A program made the position numbers and the translations under genes. From contig JBAJFE010000026.1 in NCBI GenBank assembly GCA_037903355.1, positions 4,154,001-4,218,000 of the forward strand: a DNA stretch of 64,000 nt, read 5' to 3'. The first letter of the stretch is position 1. Every line of letters starts with the position of its first letter. The notes beneath the pieces are model-generated. The model saw nothing but the letters and a program-made list of their open reading frames with translations, did no database searches and was not told where the DNA came from. Shown here in pieces: positions 53,051 through 63,722 of the stretch. This DNA is from Trichuris trichiura (Eukaryota > Nematoda > Enoplea > Trichinellida > Trichuridae).

Positions 53051-53984
53051 AGGGAAGGGGGATGGGCTATTGCTTCCCATGAGAAACACTGCTATGCGGA
53101 CTCATTGAGCAACCAATCCTTGAACGCGCCCCTGAAAAGCTGTGTGTCACAAAGCCAGCCGTTGGTTATTATTAATAGACCCGCTTTACACTTTTTCCTT
53201 ATTGGCGAACTGCATTTTCATCAATACAGAAAAATTGAATTAACAATGAGCTACCTAAAAGTTACTTTAACATGCGAATTTAATAAGAGTTAATTTAATG
53301 TGTGAAGCGTTCAGCAAGATACGCTTTCCAAACCTGCATGGAAAAATTGACTTTAAGTTTGCGTGAAACTACTTCAAACAGGAAAACATTCGGAAATACC
53401 TTGACACTTTACAGCTGCAATACTTCACGCCTTCACCACAGAATGGACACGCAAGAATGGTTACAGCAGATCTTGTCAGCAGGCTCTTTCCTACAAAACT
53501 GGCTTGGTTGCAAGTCGACAACTTGTTTCTTCTTCTCTGTGTCAGTTGGTCCTTCTAAGTAGGCACACCGAAAGTTATAAAGTGAAATCTGGATTAAACA
53601 AACTCTTCGAAGAGAACAATAGATCTGCAGAATGCATAAACCACGCGGCTCACGAGTAAAAACATTCTTCTTTTTGTAAAACGCTACCTTCAGGTTGCTG
53701 TTGTTCTCTGGAAGCCAAGAAATCATTATGCGAGCAGAGTATGCCAATAACATAAGGTTACCTGGCAAGAAGATGATTTCCATAAACTCCTGATGCTTGA
53801 ACATCATTAATCTGTTCCGCCATTTTGGCAACTTTGTTTAAAAGCCAGGACTGCACATGCAGAAATGCATGGAACAGCTTTTGGTGTACTGATAGGCGAG
53901 CGACCGTGCAGAGCACGGGTATACAGCCAGCGCCTGTGACAAATAAACTTCGAAAACAACAACAGATATTCGTGGAGTGCATCT

Positions 53985-54112
53985 AACGAGTACGTGGTGC
54001 TTCGTAACGGGATTGTGTTTCATTTGCAAAAATATTCTATGGCTTTTCCTGTTCTATTGTGTTGGTATCTGTAACCAAGCGAAACAACTGCTCTACCAAC
54101 GGTTGCTTCATT
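53985..54112 (-). repeat. Conserved box repeat copy (inverted)
   Basis: Complement of the same family: GGTGCTTCGTAACGGGATTG at one end, CTGCTCTACCAACGGTTG at the other. Confidence 0.7.
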
Positions 54113-54431
54113 TAATGTTTAATTGCAGATTCCAATTTAAAAAATGAAAAATACCTTATAAGGTTGTAGCAACAGCAAAACTTTACCTTAACCAAGCATC
54201 CTGTAAATATCGGAAGATTACTGTAGGATTATTGGGTTGAGTAAAATCTAGCTTACGCCCGCACCTGGTCTTGCACTGCTGCTACAAAGATATTTACAGA
54301 AGAAGCGCTTCTATTGGTGTTAAGGTAACATAAAACCGAATAGACATTACAAATTTTTGTCATGAAGGACACCCTCCTAAGTCTGATGTCGACCAGGTTG
54401 ACGACGCCCGCGCCCATGGTTACGTGCGACG

Positions 54432-54760
54432 TTGATACTACCCAAGACCATATGGGAACCACATGCTTTGTGTAAGAAACAGATGTTCATGTTCCCACGG
54501 CAGCCGCGACGCAGGTCACCAGTTTGGCCATGGATCCGTCATGCTTCTACTGAAAAAGAACTGACAAGCGCAACGTGCGGGCGCGCTTCTGTTTGGGCCG
54601 AGATGAGTGTGCCGCCATCGTGGGCGGCAGCAACGATAAGCTTTGCAATCGCATGCCGCTTTGCGGTTGATGGAATACGCCGCCGCACATTAGCGGACAC
54701 CGGTTGTAGTGAATGTATTGCATTCTCTGCATGTTGCAAGAAATGGCGGGAGGAGACGGA
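54432..54760 (+). pseudogene. Retroelement aspartic-protease fragment
   Basis: A short reading frame ends VDGIRRRTLADTGCSECIA; LADTG is the catalytic DTG of a retropepsin-like protease, preceded by VDG as usual. It runs directly into the LTR-like repeat at about 54705, so it is the 3' remnant of another deleted copy joined to an LTR. No RT or integrase follows. Confidence 0.5.
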
Positions 54761-55023
54761 GAACAGCCAATTTCCCACATCGGAATGAATAGGGATCTTT
54801 GTTATTTGAAATTCTTGACGATATGAAGCAGCCACTTCGCTAAGTGTCACAATAAAGTTCTCCCGCCAGAGTGACACAATCAGGAATTGGTATATAGCCG
54901 TGATGACTGAACATCGCTTCACTACCATTGCAATGCTATTCGTAGTTCGTATTGTCGTGTATCGTTCGGAATATCGAGCAAATTCTTTTCTAACGAAGCA
55001 TGGAAGAAAGCGCCGTAGTTACA
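54705..55023 (+). repeat. 5' LTR-like direct repeat
   Basis: Starts TGTAGTGAATGTATTGC and ends GCGCCGTAGTTACA. It matches 55801-56142 closely, including CGCTAAGTGTCACAATAAAG. The downstream gag-like reading frame opens with an ATG at 55000, inside the repeat. Confidence 0.72.
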
Positions 55024-55805
55024 AGCTATCGAGGCCAACCAAAAACGTCCATTGATGGAAAGCTTTGTGATCTGAAGTTGATCCCCTTGTTCGACGGTTA
55101 TTCTGAGCCAGTCGCAGAGTCGTTGGAGAAAGTTGAGATAATGTGCGACCTGTATGGTGTGAATGATATAGCAAAGGTCCTTCCGTTGCGCTTTGGCTGG
55201 TGGAGCGTTCGCTGTATATCAGCAGCTCACCCCGGAAATGAGACGAAGCGCCGAGAAAGTTAAACGAGCTCGTTGCATACAAACGCTTTGTATCTAGGAG
55301 GCTTGAGCCGGGTGAGGCACACGACGTTTTTGTCGCTGACTTGAAGCGACTGGCATCATTAGCTGGGAGCATATAGGGCAGTATAATATGTTGTGCGTTT
55401 ATCAATGGACTACCACAGCATGTGCAGGAAATCCTACGAGCTGGCGCTCGATTGGAAGATATGACCCTTGACCAGCTGGTAGTACGAGCTCGCTCTATCA
55501 TGGTCAATAACCGTATAGAAAGAGGCGTAAGTGAAGCGGGCTTCGCTGCAGGTACGCAGGCGACTTCTAACAGTGCGCGCCTGTACCCCCCAGTAAGATA
55601 TTACGCTTGCGGAGGAATAAACCACATTGCCCGTGACTGCCCTACACAGCACCGTGAGTTGAGCACGGTTAGAAGGACAGGAAATCGGGCTTCGAGAAAT
55701 CCAAGGCGAGATCGAGACGATCATCGGCCCAGAATCCCCGCTTCCAGGATACAGGGAAACGAGAGTCCGGAGGACGAACCGGCGCTAGCTTCCTCCCGGC
55801 TGTAG
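55000..55805 (+). pseudogene. Gag-like polyprotein relic with CCHC-like zinc knuckle
   Basis: Opens MEESAVVTSYRGQPK and includes LKLIPLFDGYSEPVAESLEK, typical of gag in invertebrate Ty3-like elements. The frame shifts and has stops between 55200 and 55420. Reading resumes with LRAGARLEDMTLDQLVVRAR and a knuckle YACGGINHIARDC, in which the first cysteine position is Tyr. Ends before the second direct repeat. Structural (capsid/nucleocapsid) role in the parent element; not functional here. Confidence 0.7.
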
Positions 55806-56142
55806 TAAATGCATTGCATTACCTGCATGTTGCAAGAAATGGCGGGAGGAGACGGAAAAGAGCCAATTTTCCACATCGGAATGCATGGAAATCTTTGTTA
55901 TTTGAAATTCTCAACGATATAAAGCAGCCACTTCGCTAAGTGTCACAATAAAGTTCTCCCGCCAGAGTGACACAATCAGGAATTGGTATATAGCCGTGAT
56001 GACTGAACATCGCTTCACTAGCATTGCAATGCTATGCGTCTGTTCTCTCTCTATCTTTGCGTAGTTCGTATTGTCGTGTATCGTTCGGGATATCGAGTAA
56101 ATTCTTTTCTAACGAAGCATGGAAGTAAGCGCCGCAGTTACA
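55801..56142 (+). repeat. 3' LTR-like direct repeat
   Basis: Starts TGTAGTAAATGCATTGC and ends GCGCCGCAGTTACA. It has an extra stretch with CTGTTCTCTCTCTATC relative to the upstream repeat. Confidence 0.72.
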
Positions 56143-56479
56143 CTTTAGCCTTCAGTATCGTTCAGGCGTGTGGATTTTTGCTAACAGTTCGACCGCGGCC
56201 GAGGCAGACACCTTTCAGCTTGGACTATGGGCCCATTTAAGAGCAGCGCTGAGTTCACTTAACATCTTGAGCTATCTGCATGTTTGAGCTGACAGTGAGT
56301 TACCGTTAGTAATTGTATTTGGTGCTGGTAAAAAAAGCCGTTGCGAGACAGAACACTAGTTCACCCTAGCATTGCTGTATTTAATCAGAAGAAGACTAAG
56401 AAGTTATCGAGTTATTGCTTCATTATTTATCATGCTGATTTCCAGCTATTACTAATCGCTTTCTCTATGAATGATCAGC

Positions 56480-56600
56480 CGAGCTTTCATTTGCATCCTT
56501 CTCAATTGTGCCTTAGATCTTCTAGCACCCTCTTTGGCCTTCTGTCGTACTCCGCCAGCACTCTAGCTACCCCTTCATTGCCCGTTTGGCTTCCAGCACC
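56480..56600 (+). repeat. Short dispersed repeat, copy
   Basis: GAGCTTTCATTTGCATCCTT, CTTAGATCTTCTAGCACCC, CCCCTTCATTGCCCG; same family as 37725-37840 and 45145-45200. Confidence 0.55.
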
Positions 56601-57165
56601 TGCCTGAAAATCACTGACTTAGAAAAAAGAAGATGTAAACCGCTCTTATCCAAACAAAGTGATTGAAGGTGAAAGCTCAACAAGAAAAGTTGTAGAACCT
56701 TGAAAGCTCGAAGTCGAAAAGCGCTGTATGACCAGTTCTTCCAAAACCGCTCAGTTAAAACTCCAGTGACTGGACCCTTGCTGTGTGAAAAAATGCTCTG
56801 TTTTGCTGTCGCGCTAACCGCTAAGCCTTGCTTTAAGGCCAACCTATGCCGGCTCGACAAATGCATGAAAAGGCATGGCATTCAAGCGCAAAATATTCAA
56901 GGAGAAAAATTAACCTGCAAAGGCAGGCTGTGTCTCCAGGCAGGAAGGTCATCGAGAATTACATGGGCGAGCCGTTTTCTATCGTTGTTATATAACCTTC
57001 GAAGCACTTCAAAGTGGCGCTGCTTCGTCGGGAGGACGCTTTCCTTGATTCTGGCAGCCATGTTATGTCGCTGCACACGGACTCTCGGCTGGTGGGCGGA
57101 GAACACCTCCAACCCCACCGACATACCGACATGGCCTTTTCGAAAACCATGAGATCTTATAACCG

Positions 57166-57197
57166 CTGAAGACGGGTCACGACTGACCCGAAAGCTC
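57166..57197 (+). ncRNA. Hammerhead-ribozyme-like core
   Basis: CTGAAGA-C-GGGTC-ACGACT-GACCC-GAAAGCTC with CCG upstream and CGG downstream. Not in an obvious palindrome. Confidence 0.5.
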
Positions 57198-58022
57198 CGG
57201 AGATTAAAGTTATTTTACATATAACGGGGCATTCACTCCGTCATAAAGGCACTTCATTATAAAAGCTTCATATCGTATGCATTATGGTTGAACGTGGCTT
57301 TAAACTACACAATATCTTTGTGATGAGTTTTAATGCGGACAAATGCAAACGTACTGATGTAACCTAAGCACAGTATGCATAAACGTTACAGTATTTTTTG
57401 GGATTTCTCCATTTTCTGCTTCTGTGCAGCTGGCGGGGATGTGCGCTTCGCAGAAGTATGATAATGCTGGGCAGTCCAGTGAATACTATCTTCTGTAAGT
57501 GGAGCTTCAATTTTAACCAATCAGCTGTTCCATTGCATTTTGAAACGCTCTAATCTTTGTTGGTTCTGTGTTGCAATGACAGACAGCATCGGGCTTATTG
57601 ACACTTGCGCAGATTACTCGCAAAAATTGGCAATGCTAGAAGGCCGTTTGATTTTGAGAAAGTCTTTCCCATGATTTAGCTGCTTTCGGCAATGCTACGG
57701 AGTCCTGGAAGCTTTGAGTCTTAAGTGTATTGTTCCTTTAGGATAATAAGCGTCCTTGCTGCTTACTGATTTTGCTTTGTTTTTTTACCTGCCAGTATAC
57801 TAGAAAAATCCGGCCACGTTGAACCGTTCCATAAAGCCGTTAAAATCTGTTACGAAAAACTCCTTGCTCAGTTACTATTCCGCCCCTAAGGAAACATACC
57901 TAAACATGCGTGAAGCTGTCTTTTCTTGTTATTCTGGATTACTTGTTCATTGCCTGCATGGTCTTTTCCGCATCGTTTCAATTTTCTAAACTAGTGCATC
58001 GTTGTTGGAGTCTCTGGATATA

Positions 58023-58576
58023 CAGTCGGCCCTCGTTATCCGCGGTTAATTCGTCCCAGATTTTGAGCGTTACACCGCTTTAAACTGAATCCACGTTATA
58101 TAACATACCCTATACATAATGCCACGTTCCATGGAGGGGTCGTATTCAGCAATCATATCCTTTAGGACCTGAACTTGCCGGGAAATACTGGCGAGCTCTA
58201 GCTCTTGTAGGGTGTTTGAGCTTCTGTATCTTCCATAACGTCGTCGTCACTGGCCTTAGGTGATTGCATCAGTTCTTTCAGTTCCTTGTTGGTAAACGGT
58301 TCTCCACAATCTTCTATGTGCTCTCCGATATCGTCTTCTGTCATGTCGGAGAAACCCTCACTTCCCAACTCTTTGGCAATATTCACTATGCCCATGATCT
58401 CCTCATCGATGGCACCCATCTAAGTCCTCGCATTCACTGACTGCGTCTCCCCACAAACCAGCAACCACTGACTGTTCTTGGCTTTATCTCGTAAACTGCC
58501 GTGTAAAGGATGACGTCGTTATTTCATTTCGGGCAAACCGCGTTGTATAAAACCCGGGGATAACGAGGGCCGACTG
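58023..58576 (-). mobile_element. Tigger-type MITE with residual transposase C-terminus
   Basis: Inverted ends CAGTCGGCCCTCGTTATCCG (left) and GGATAACGAGGGCCGACTG (right), flanked by TA on both sides. At 554 bp it is an internally deleted Tigger-like element. Different family from the 45810 element because the ends do not match. Confidence 0.88.
58198..58419 (-). pseudogene. Tigger/jerky-type transposase C-terminal fragment
   Basis: Frame starting at 58419 contains IMGIVNIAKELGSEGFSDMT and FTNKELKELMQS, the acidic helical region found after the DDE domain in Tigger/jerky transposases (IV-x-A-GEGFxDM.. TNEELxEL). No catalytic residues remain; it survives only inside the MITE. Confidence 0.75.
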
Positions 58577-59008
58577 TATCTGCCCTTGAAGAAGTAATGC
58601 GTGGAAAATACTGGCATTCCTCGCTTTGCTGAGGTCGTTGAGACGGGAGAAGCTGTTCGTAAAGCGACGCTTCGTAGACCAGGAACTAATTCGTGTTGTT
58701 GAGCATAGTTTTGTCTATAATTAGCACAGTCTTGCAGGTAGGTGTTGAGGAACATTAGGAACGGGAAATGACGCAAAGTCACGAAGATGACTATGACGTA
58801 CTGAAAGCAATTAAAATTTATAAGAAAAGGCCTGTTTAAGGTGGAAACATTGTAAGTGCGTTTTGGTTTCATTTAATATAACTCAGAAAACCGGAACGTC
58901 TTTTAACAGACTTAGGTTGTTTCACAGTTGGTCTTAACTTCTTCAAAATGCCCTACCAGCGAATGAATGAACAAATTGTTAGAAAAAATATAGAATAACT
59001 CAATAGCG

Positions 59009-59041
59009 TACGTTTCGGAACTGCTCTTGTCCCGTCGTCAG
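59009..59041 (-). ncRNA. Hammerhead-ribozyme-like core, variant stems
   Basis: CTGACGA-C-GGGAC-AAGAGCA-GTTCC-GAAACGTA. Stem II has one G-T wobble; stem III is AC/GT. Confidence 0.45.
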
Positions 59042-59074
59042 CGGAACCGTCCAACTGTGTACTCCGTTACCCCG

Positions 59075-59107
59075 CTGACGATGGAACAACAGCAGTTCCG
59101 AAACGTA
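59075..59107 (+). ncRNA. Hammerhead-ribozyme-like core, variant stems
   Basis: CTGACGA-T-GGAAC-AACAGCA-GTTCC-GAAACGTA. Stem II is a different sequence from the GGGTC class but pairs perfectly, and stem III is AC/GT rather than AG/CT: covariation supporting the fold. Confidence 0.5.
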
Positions 59108-59969
59108 CGCTATTGAGTTATTCTATATTTTTTCTAACAATTTGTTCATTCATTCGCTGGCAGGACATTTTGAAGTTTATTCACAGACACATCAAACAGG
59201 TCAAATCCGTAAACCGAAGATCGACTATGATCGAATAACTCAGAAGGTATAGGCGGGAAGTTCATTTGTTGTTATGATATGGCAGAGCTGTCATGACAGC
59301 GGAATAAAACTAATTCCTGTTGATCGAACGTAAACAAATGGGGTTCATCGTCCGCTTCCACCCAAGTTGGTGCTATAAATTCCTCTGGCCATATCACCAC
59401 CTTAGTCCTTCACCGTTCCCAATCGCTTTTTTCAGGCTTATTTCCCCTTTTGCCGATCATCGGTTTAAGGTTTAAACTGAGTCACCGCTAGCCGACTATA
59501 CGCACTGTTAGCGGTTCTAATTTTCAGTTTACGTAGGAAAATACAACCAAGCGTTTGTAGCGTACCAATATAAGGAATTCTATTTCGTATACATTGCTTG
59601 TGTAGTTCAAAAGTTGTTATAAGCTGGCTGGTCGATGCTCCCTTGTGATACTTGCGTGCTCGTTTAGTACTTACAGCGTATATGTAAACAGACATTTCCA
59701 AAGATTTCAGTGCAACACACATTACGTAGGCGAATTAAGTGTGTTCCTTGCTAGTTTTCCAAATCGGTTATGGTATTACAGATCTGGTTATTAAGTTGCA
59801 AGCGTTAGGCAGGAAATCATGGAAACGCCAGTAGAAGAAAGGCGAATTTTTGTCTTTCCAGTAGTGCAAGCGCACAGTGTTTTACATTCTTCTTGAGATC
59901 CTTATATGGATTAAATTCTAAAATTTACTGTTTCGATTTAAAAGTTCATAACATTTGTCTTGATACCAG

Positions 59970-62900
59970 GCACGTTTCGGATGACAAATTTCGTATTCAG
60001 CCATGCGACGCTAATGGAAAGCCCGGCGTAAGCGCTTGTTTGCTTGTCGATCGCGTCACTACCGAAATTCGGATTGCAGGTTATACTTGTTGCTCTGTTT
60101 ACTGTCTCACTCTAGTATGATTTGCAGAAGTTGAAGATGATCAGATTTTTCCTTCGTCAACGCAACTTATACGCGGTTTATTCGGGATCATACGACTAGT
60201 TGCGGGCGAGTCAACGTCAGGCTAAATCATTTTTTCCTTTCACTTTGAAACTTGCAGGGCCCTACCTTATTGTCATTAGCGAGAGCGAATTGGTTGGTAC
60301 CATATACGAGCAGAAAGTTTTTAGGATCACGCGCACCGATTTGTTCCAATTCAGCAGATCGACAGCGCATCTCAGTGAACAGCAGGTGGGTAATATAGTT
60401 TTGAACAGGTCAACACTTTTTGCATTTAGGTTCAAGACAATTTAATTTACCTGGAAATGGTGAAAACAGTGTTGGCTTTCGAGAGCTTCTATTATTCGCC
60501 TACTTACGATCTGACGCATACGTTGCAAAGATTGAACAACACGAGTCCGGAATTCCTGTTGATGTCGCTACATGAACGAGTATGTTTTTAACCTGGTGCT
60601 TGCATTATTGATTTAGTAGTCGCTAAACATTTGGCTTTTTTCAGGCAGATAACCGGTTTTTATGGAATGCTCACCTGCTTAATGATATCTTCCTAGCTGC
60701 GGAGGTAACTTCTTATCTCTTCTCGTGTGACGTTAGTTAGTCGTCCGAGGGGCTTTCAGATTCTATATAGCTGCAGAGGGGAACCATTTGACGGCAAGAC
60801 CTGGTCTGAAGTTTCTTATTCGGCAACAGACGTTTAAGCCCCCAGGCGCGCGAAATTTGTTTAAACGATAAAGTTTAAATTCGAAAGGCTAATCCTTCAA
60901 CAATAGTTTTGCCGCGAGAAAGGAAGTGTTGGCATTAATTTTCTCTAACATCAGAAACGTAATTTTGGACAAAATACTAATAAACTCCGCCTTCTCACTT
61001 TCGGATATCCCTGTCTTGCTGTTGGCAAATATGCTGGAAAATCTGTTTGGAAAACAATTTTATTAAAAGGGGTGCTTTTTATGGATATTTTATCGCTCTT
61101 GCAGCAACATGAAATTGCACTTCATTAGCAGAAGTACAAATTTTGTATCTTATGCGCGTGATGTTGCACTGCTGACGTTACTGCTGTTGTACTGTTTCGC
61201 TCACAAGCAGTGTTTAAGTTTATTTTTTTTTGCCAGTAAACCACGTTCAGCATACATATATATATATATATGCTTTTGTTTTTTTTACCATCACATCGTA
61301 GCGATCTGGCAACCAATAGTCCCGTGGGTGCTTCCTAGCACTCCTCTTAGTTTTTTCATCTCGTTCAGCAACTACTGGTAAACGGTAGCACTTTGGAAAA
61401 CACTGTTTTTAGCAGCATTGGCTCGCATGTTAGATAATTCTTCGCAGAGTCGTCATTGTACGGCAACGTACCGTATTATTGACATTTTTGATCAGCTACT
61501 ACACTTTGCTTCACCATTCCTATGTAGCGCAGTATGAACTAGTTTCAGCTGCTCAAGTTGAAAGCCGCGTACTTCATTGTTGGCGAACAGAGACTGAAGT
61601 GAAAATGGCGAAAGTGTTCGGTTCCATCTGGTTGGGGCGATCGTCGACAGATACTTATCTGGTCGTATGGCAGTGTAAAAACTTCAGTAGTGGTCGCATT
61701 GAATCCTAAGACTGTCGTTACTGAAGGCAACGTAAGCACAAAGTGCAGCAACAATACTGTGTACAAGAAGGATCGAAAAACCAGAAGAACTGCGCGCTAA
61801 TTCTCGATCTGCAGCTGTCGCTTCCTTCGCGAACTACTGTCGCTCAGATGAACATCTACTTCAAGTCCACAAGAAATTTTTCTCGGCCAAATTCTTCCAG
61901 CCTTTCTTTTGATATCGTCTTGTCACGCAATCGGACAAGCTTCATCAAAGTCTCTATATTCAGTGCTTTTTAATAAAGGAAACGTGCTAACTAAAACCAG
62001 TAGAACGTTGTTGGAAATTTTTGGTAAGCTATGTCAGTAATCATTTGTAAGAACTGACATAGGCACTTTGCATTGGAGGTTCTTAAGGCTTTGTCATTTG
62101 TGCACCCTCAAACTTCAGTTGGAATACCTGCAAAGCAAAGTGTGCTCCTATGTAAGTGAGAATGAAGAACGTTAAGTTTTGCTTGAAGAAAGCTATGTCA
62201 TGACTTCAAAACTTAGAGATGTTCTTGGTATGGATCGGTGGGCAATAAACTGACGCTTCATATTAGCGGGTAAGACCCAAAAAAGCGAGAATTGGGTTTC
62301 TGAGGGACTGTTGAAATTTGCCATGACGAAGCGCGTCAACGTTCGTTCTCCTGTGTGGCTGAGACGAGAATAAAATGTTTTATTTGCCGGGATATTCAAC
62401 CCGACCGTTGACGTACAGAAAGCACCCAAAACTATATTAAATAAACAGCTTCCGTGGAACTTTTTGGGTGGTTAGTTGTCAGTACGGCAGTTTACGCACA
62501 GATCAAATGCTAATACTTTGCCGGTTTGCCATTAGGCATTCTGTAGAATCCGTAGGAAATGTGTAAAAGATTAAGTGCTTCCTACATCGCGTAAAGATTT
62601 TAGGCATTCTGTAGATTGCTTGATTTTATTCATTGCCTGCGACGTATATATATGTATACCGTATATAACGCGCTGTAAGAACACCCCCTACCTAAGTAAT
62701 GGGTTGTAGCTGGGCTAATTTTTGCAACCCATTACTTAGGTAGGGAGTGTTCTTATAGAGCGTTATATAGGATATATCCCGTTATAGGCGCATTTTTACT
62801 TCGTTTTTTGGAAAGACGCTTGAATATGTGTATGTATTTTTAGACAGAAGAACCTAAGCAGCCGTTTCCCATTACGTATACAGACTTTGCGTTGCCAGTG

Positions 62901-63722
62901 ATGCTTGGCTATATGAGCATTAGAGAAGTGGACGTCGCTGATCGGAAACTCAAACTGGCTTTGATATCCAGGAGATCTTGTCAGCGAGCTGGCGTAAGAT
63001 TTCAGACTCGCGGAATAGACGAAGAAGGAAACGCGGCAAATTTTGTTGAAACTGAACAGATTGTTGAAGTTGACGGTTTTCTTTTCTCGTTCGTCCAGGT
63101 TTGTGCTGCCCGCTTTCGCGAGTACAGTGACGTTTCAAAATGTTTAGACGAGAGGTTCAGTTCCATTGTTCTGGACGCAAAAGCCGAATCTGTGTTGGCA
63201 GCCGTGGCCCAAAGTGTTGGACGCTAATCATCTTCAGGGCATTCGTTATCATTTATTTTCTCAATTCTACACGTATGGCCATCAAGTTATAGTTAGCTTG
63301 TTGAACAAAGCTGGCCGTGAGAAATGCATCGGGGAAAAGTTTGAAAGCACTCTAAAAGAAGCTGGATTAGCAGACATAAAGTATACTTTCCTGATTTTTA
63401 TTTAGTACAGCATTGATACCATCTTCATAGATACTTTGCTATTGATTTTCACGAGGAATGCAAAAGTATGAACTGGAAACGCATTGGTCATGTCCTTGAC
63501 CGTCTGGTACCAGACATAAAGCGCCTAAGGTGTGTCAACGACTATTAATAGCTGTAAATCGACCATTTGATCTATTTTAGCTTTTTTGCTATCAGGAAAG
63601 GTGATAAGTTTGAAATCAGCAACCAAATAGGACTTTTTCGTACGAATTGTATGGATTGCCTTGATCGGACCAATGTTGTGCAAAGCTTGATTGGTCTCCG
63701 TGCTCTTGAAGTTCAGCTTCAG
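59970..63722 (+). CDS. SACM1L: SAC1-type phosphoinositide phosphatase, partial (5' exon not located, 3' end off window)
   Basis: SAC-domain lipid phosphatase; SAC1 proteins remove phosphate from PI4P at ER and Golgi membranes. Exons: 59970-60079, 60128-60205, 60258-60385, 60430-60579, 60645-60704, 62844-63098, 63148-63380, 63431-63529, 63581-63722, all phase-compatible. Recognisable blocks in order: [42 protein letters not shown] (exon 4), [29 protein letters not shown] then [11 protein letters not shown] (exon 6), [14 protein letters not shown] (exon 8), and the catalytic Cx5R site [13 protein letters not shown] in exon 9. Order and spacing match SACM1L rather than FIG4, INPP5F or synaptojanin. 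The first coding exon must lie 5' of 59970 and end after two bases of a codon. An ATG at 59819 was considered but does not give a convincing phase-compatible junction. The C-terminal part and membrane anchors lie beyond 64000. Seven introns are 44-65 nt; the eighth (60705-62843) is 2.1 kb and contains a transposon. The intron after 60205 uses a GC donor (GCGAGT). Confidence 0.93.
61275..62642 (-). mobile_element. Truncated Ginger-like element in SAC1 intron
   Basis: About 85-90 percent identical by eye to 28905-30286, in the same orientation, ending in the same terminal sequence (TTGCCTGCGAC at 62632-62642). It lacks the zinc domain, integrase core, C-terminal domain and far left end; homology begins next to a short TA repeat at 61256-61272. 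It accounts for most of the only long intron of the SAC1 gene. Antisense to SAC1 in coding orientation. Confidence 0.82.
62663..62769. repeat. Fold-back hairpin (about 44-bp arms, 17-nt loop)
   Basis: Left arm TATAACGCGCTGTAAGAACA.. to AATGGGTTG; right arm CAACCCATTACTTAGGTAGG.. to GCGTTATATA. Sits just outside the truncated Ginger copy in the SAC1 intron. No coding content; could be a small MITE. Confidence 0.85.

Larger units (their letters stand above)
54705..56142 (+). mobile_element. Internally deleted LTR retrotransposon (gag only)
   Basis: Direct repeats of about 319 bp (54705-55023) and 342 bp (55801-56142) are nearly identical over most of their length. The second copy has an extra stretch of about 24 bp (around 56036-56060). 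Between them lies only a gag-like region with a CCHC-like knuckle; protease-RT-integrase is missing. Both repeats begin in a frame reading GCSxCIAxxACCKKWREE, preceded in the first copy by a protease-like LADTG. The repeat units therefore seem to include a deletion junction and the true LTR start may lie slightly inside. No target duplication was recognised. Confidence 0.72.
58941..59175. repeat. Palindrome with two hammerhead-like cores
   Basis: The left arm starts CTTCAAAATGCCCTACCAGC and the right arm ends as its complement; about 100-bp arms, 30-bp centre. Cores at 59009-59041 (minus) and 59075-59107 (plus). Each arm also carries the box beginning TTCATTCATTCGCTGG found after other cores. 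Confidence 0.82.

Noticed and set aside
59819..59880. ATGGAAACGCCAGTAGAAG as SAC1 first exon
   Set aside because: Possible donors end in a phase that does not join the exon at 59970, and the peptide does not resemble SAC1 N-termini.
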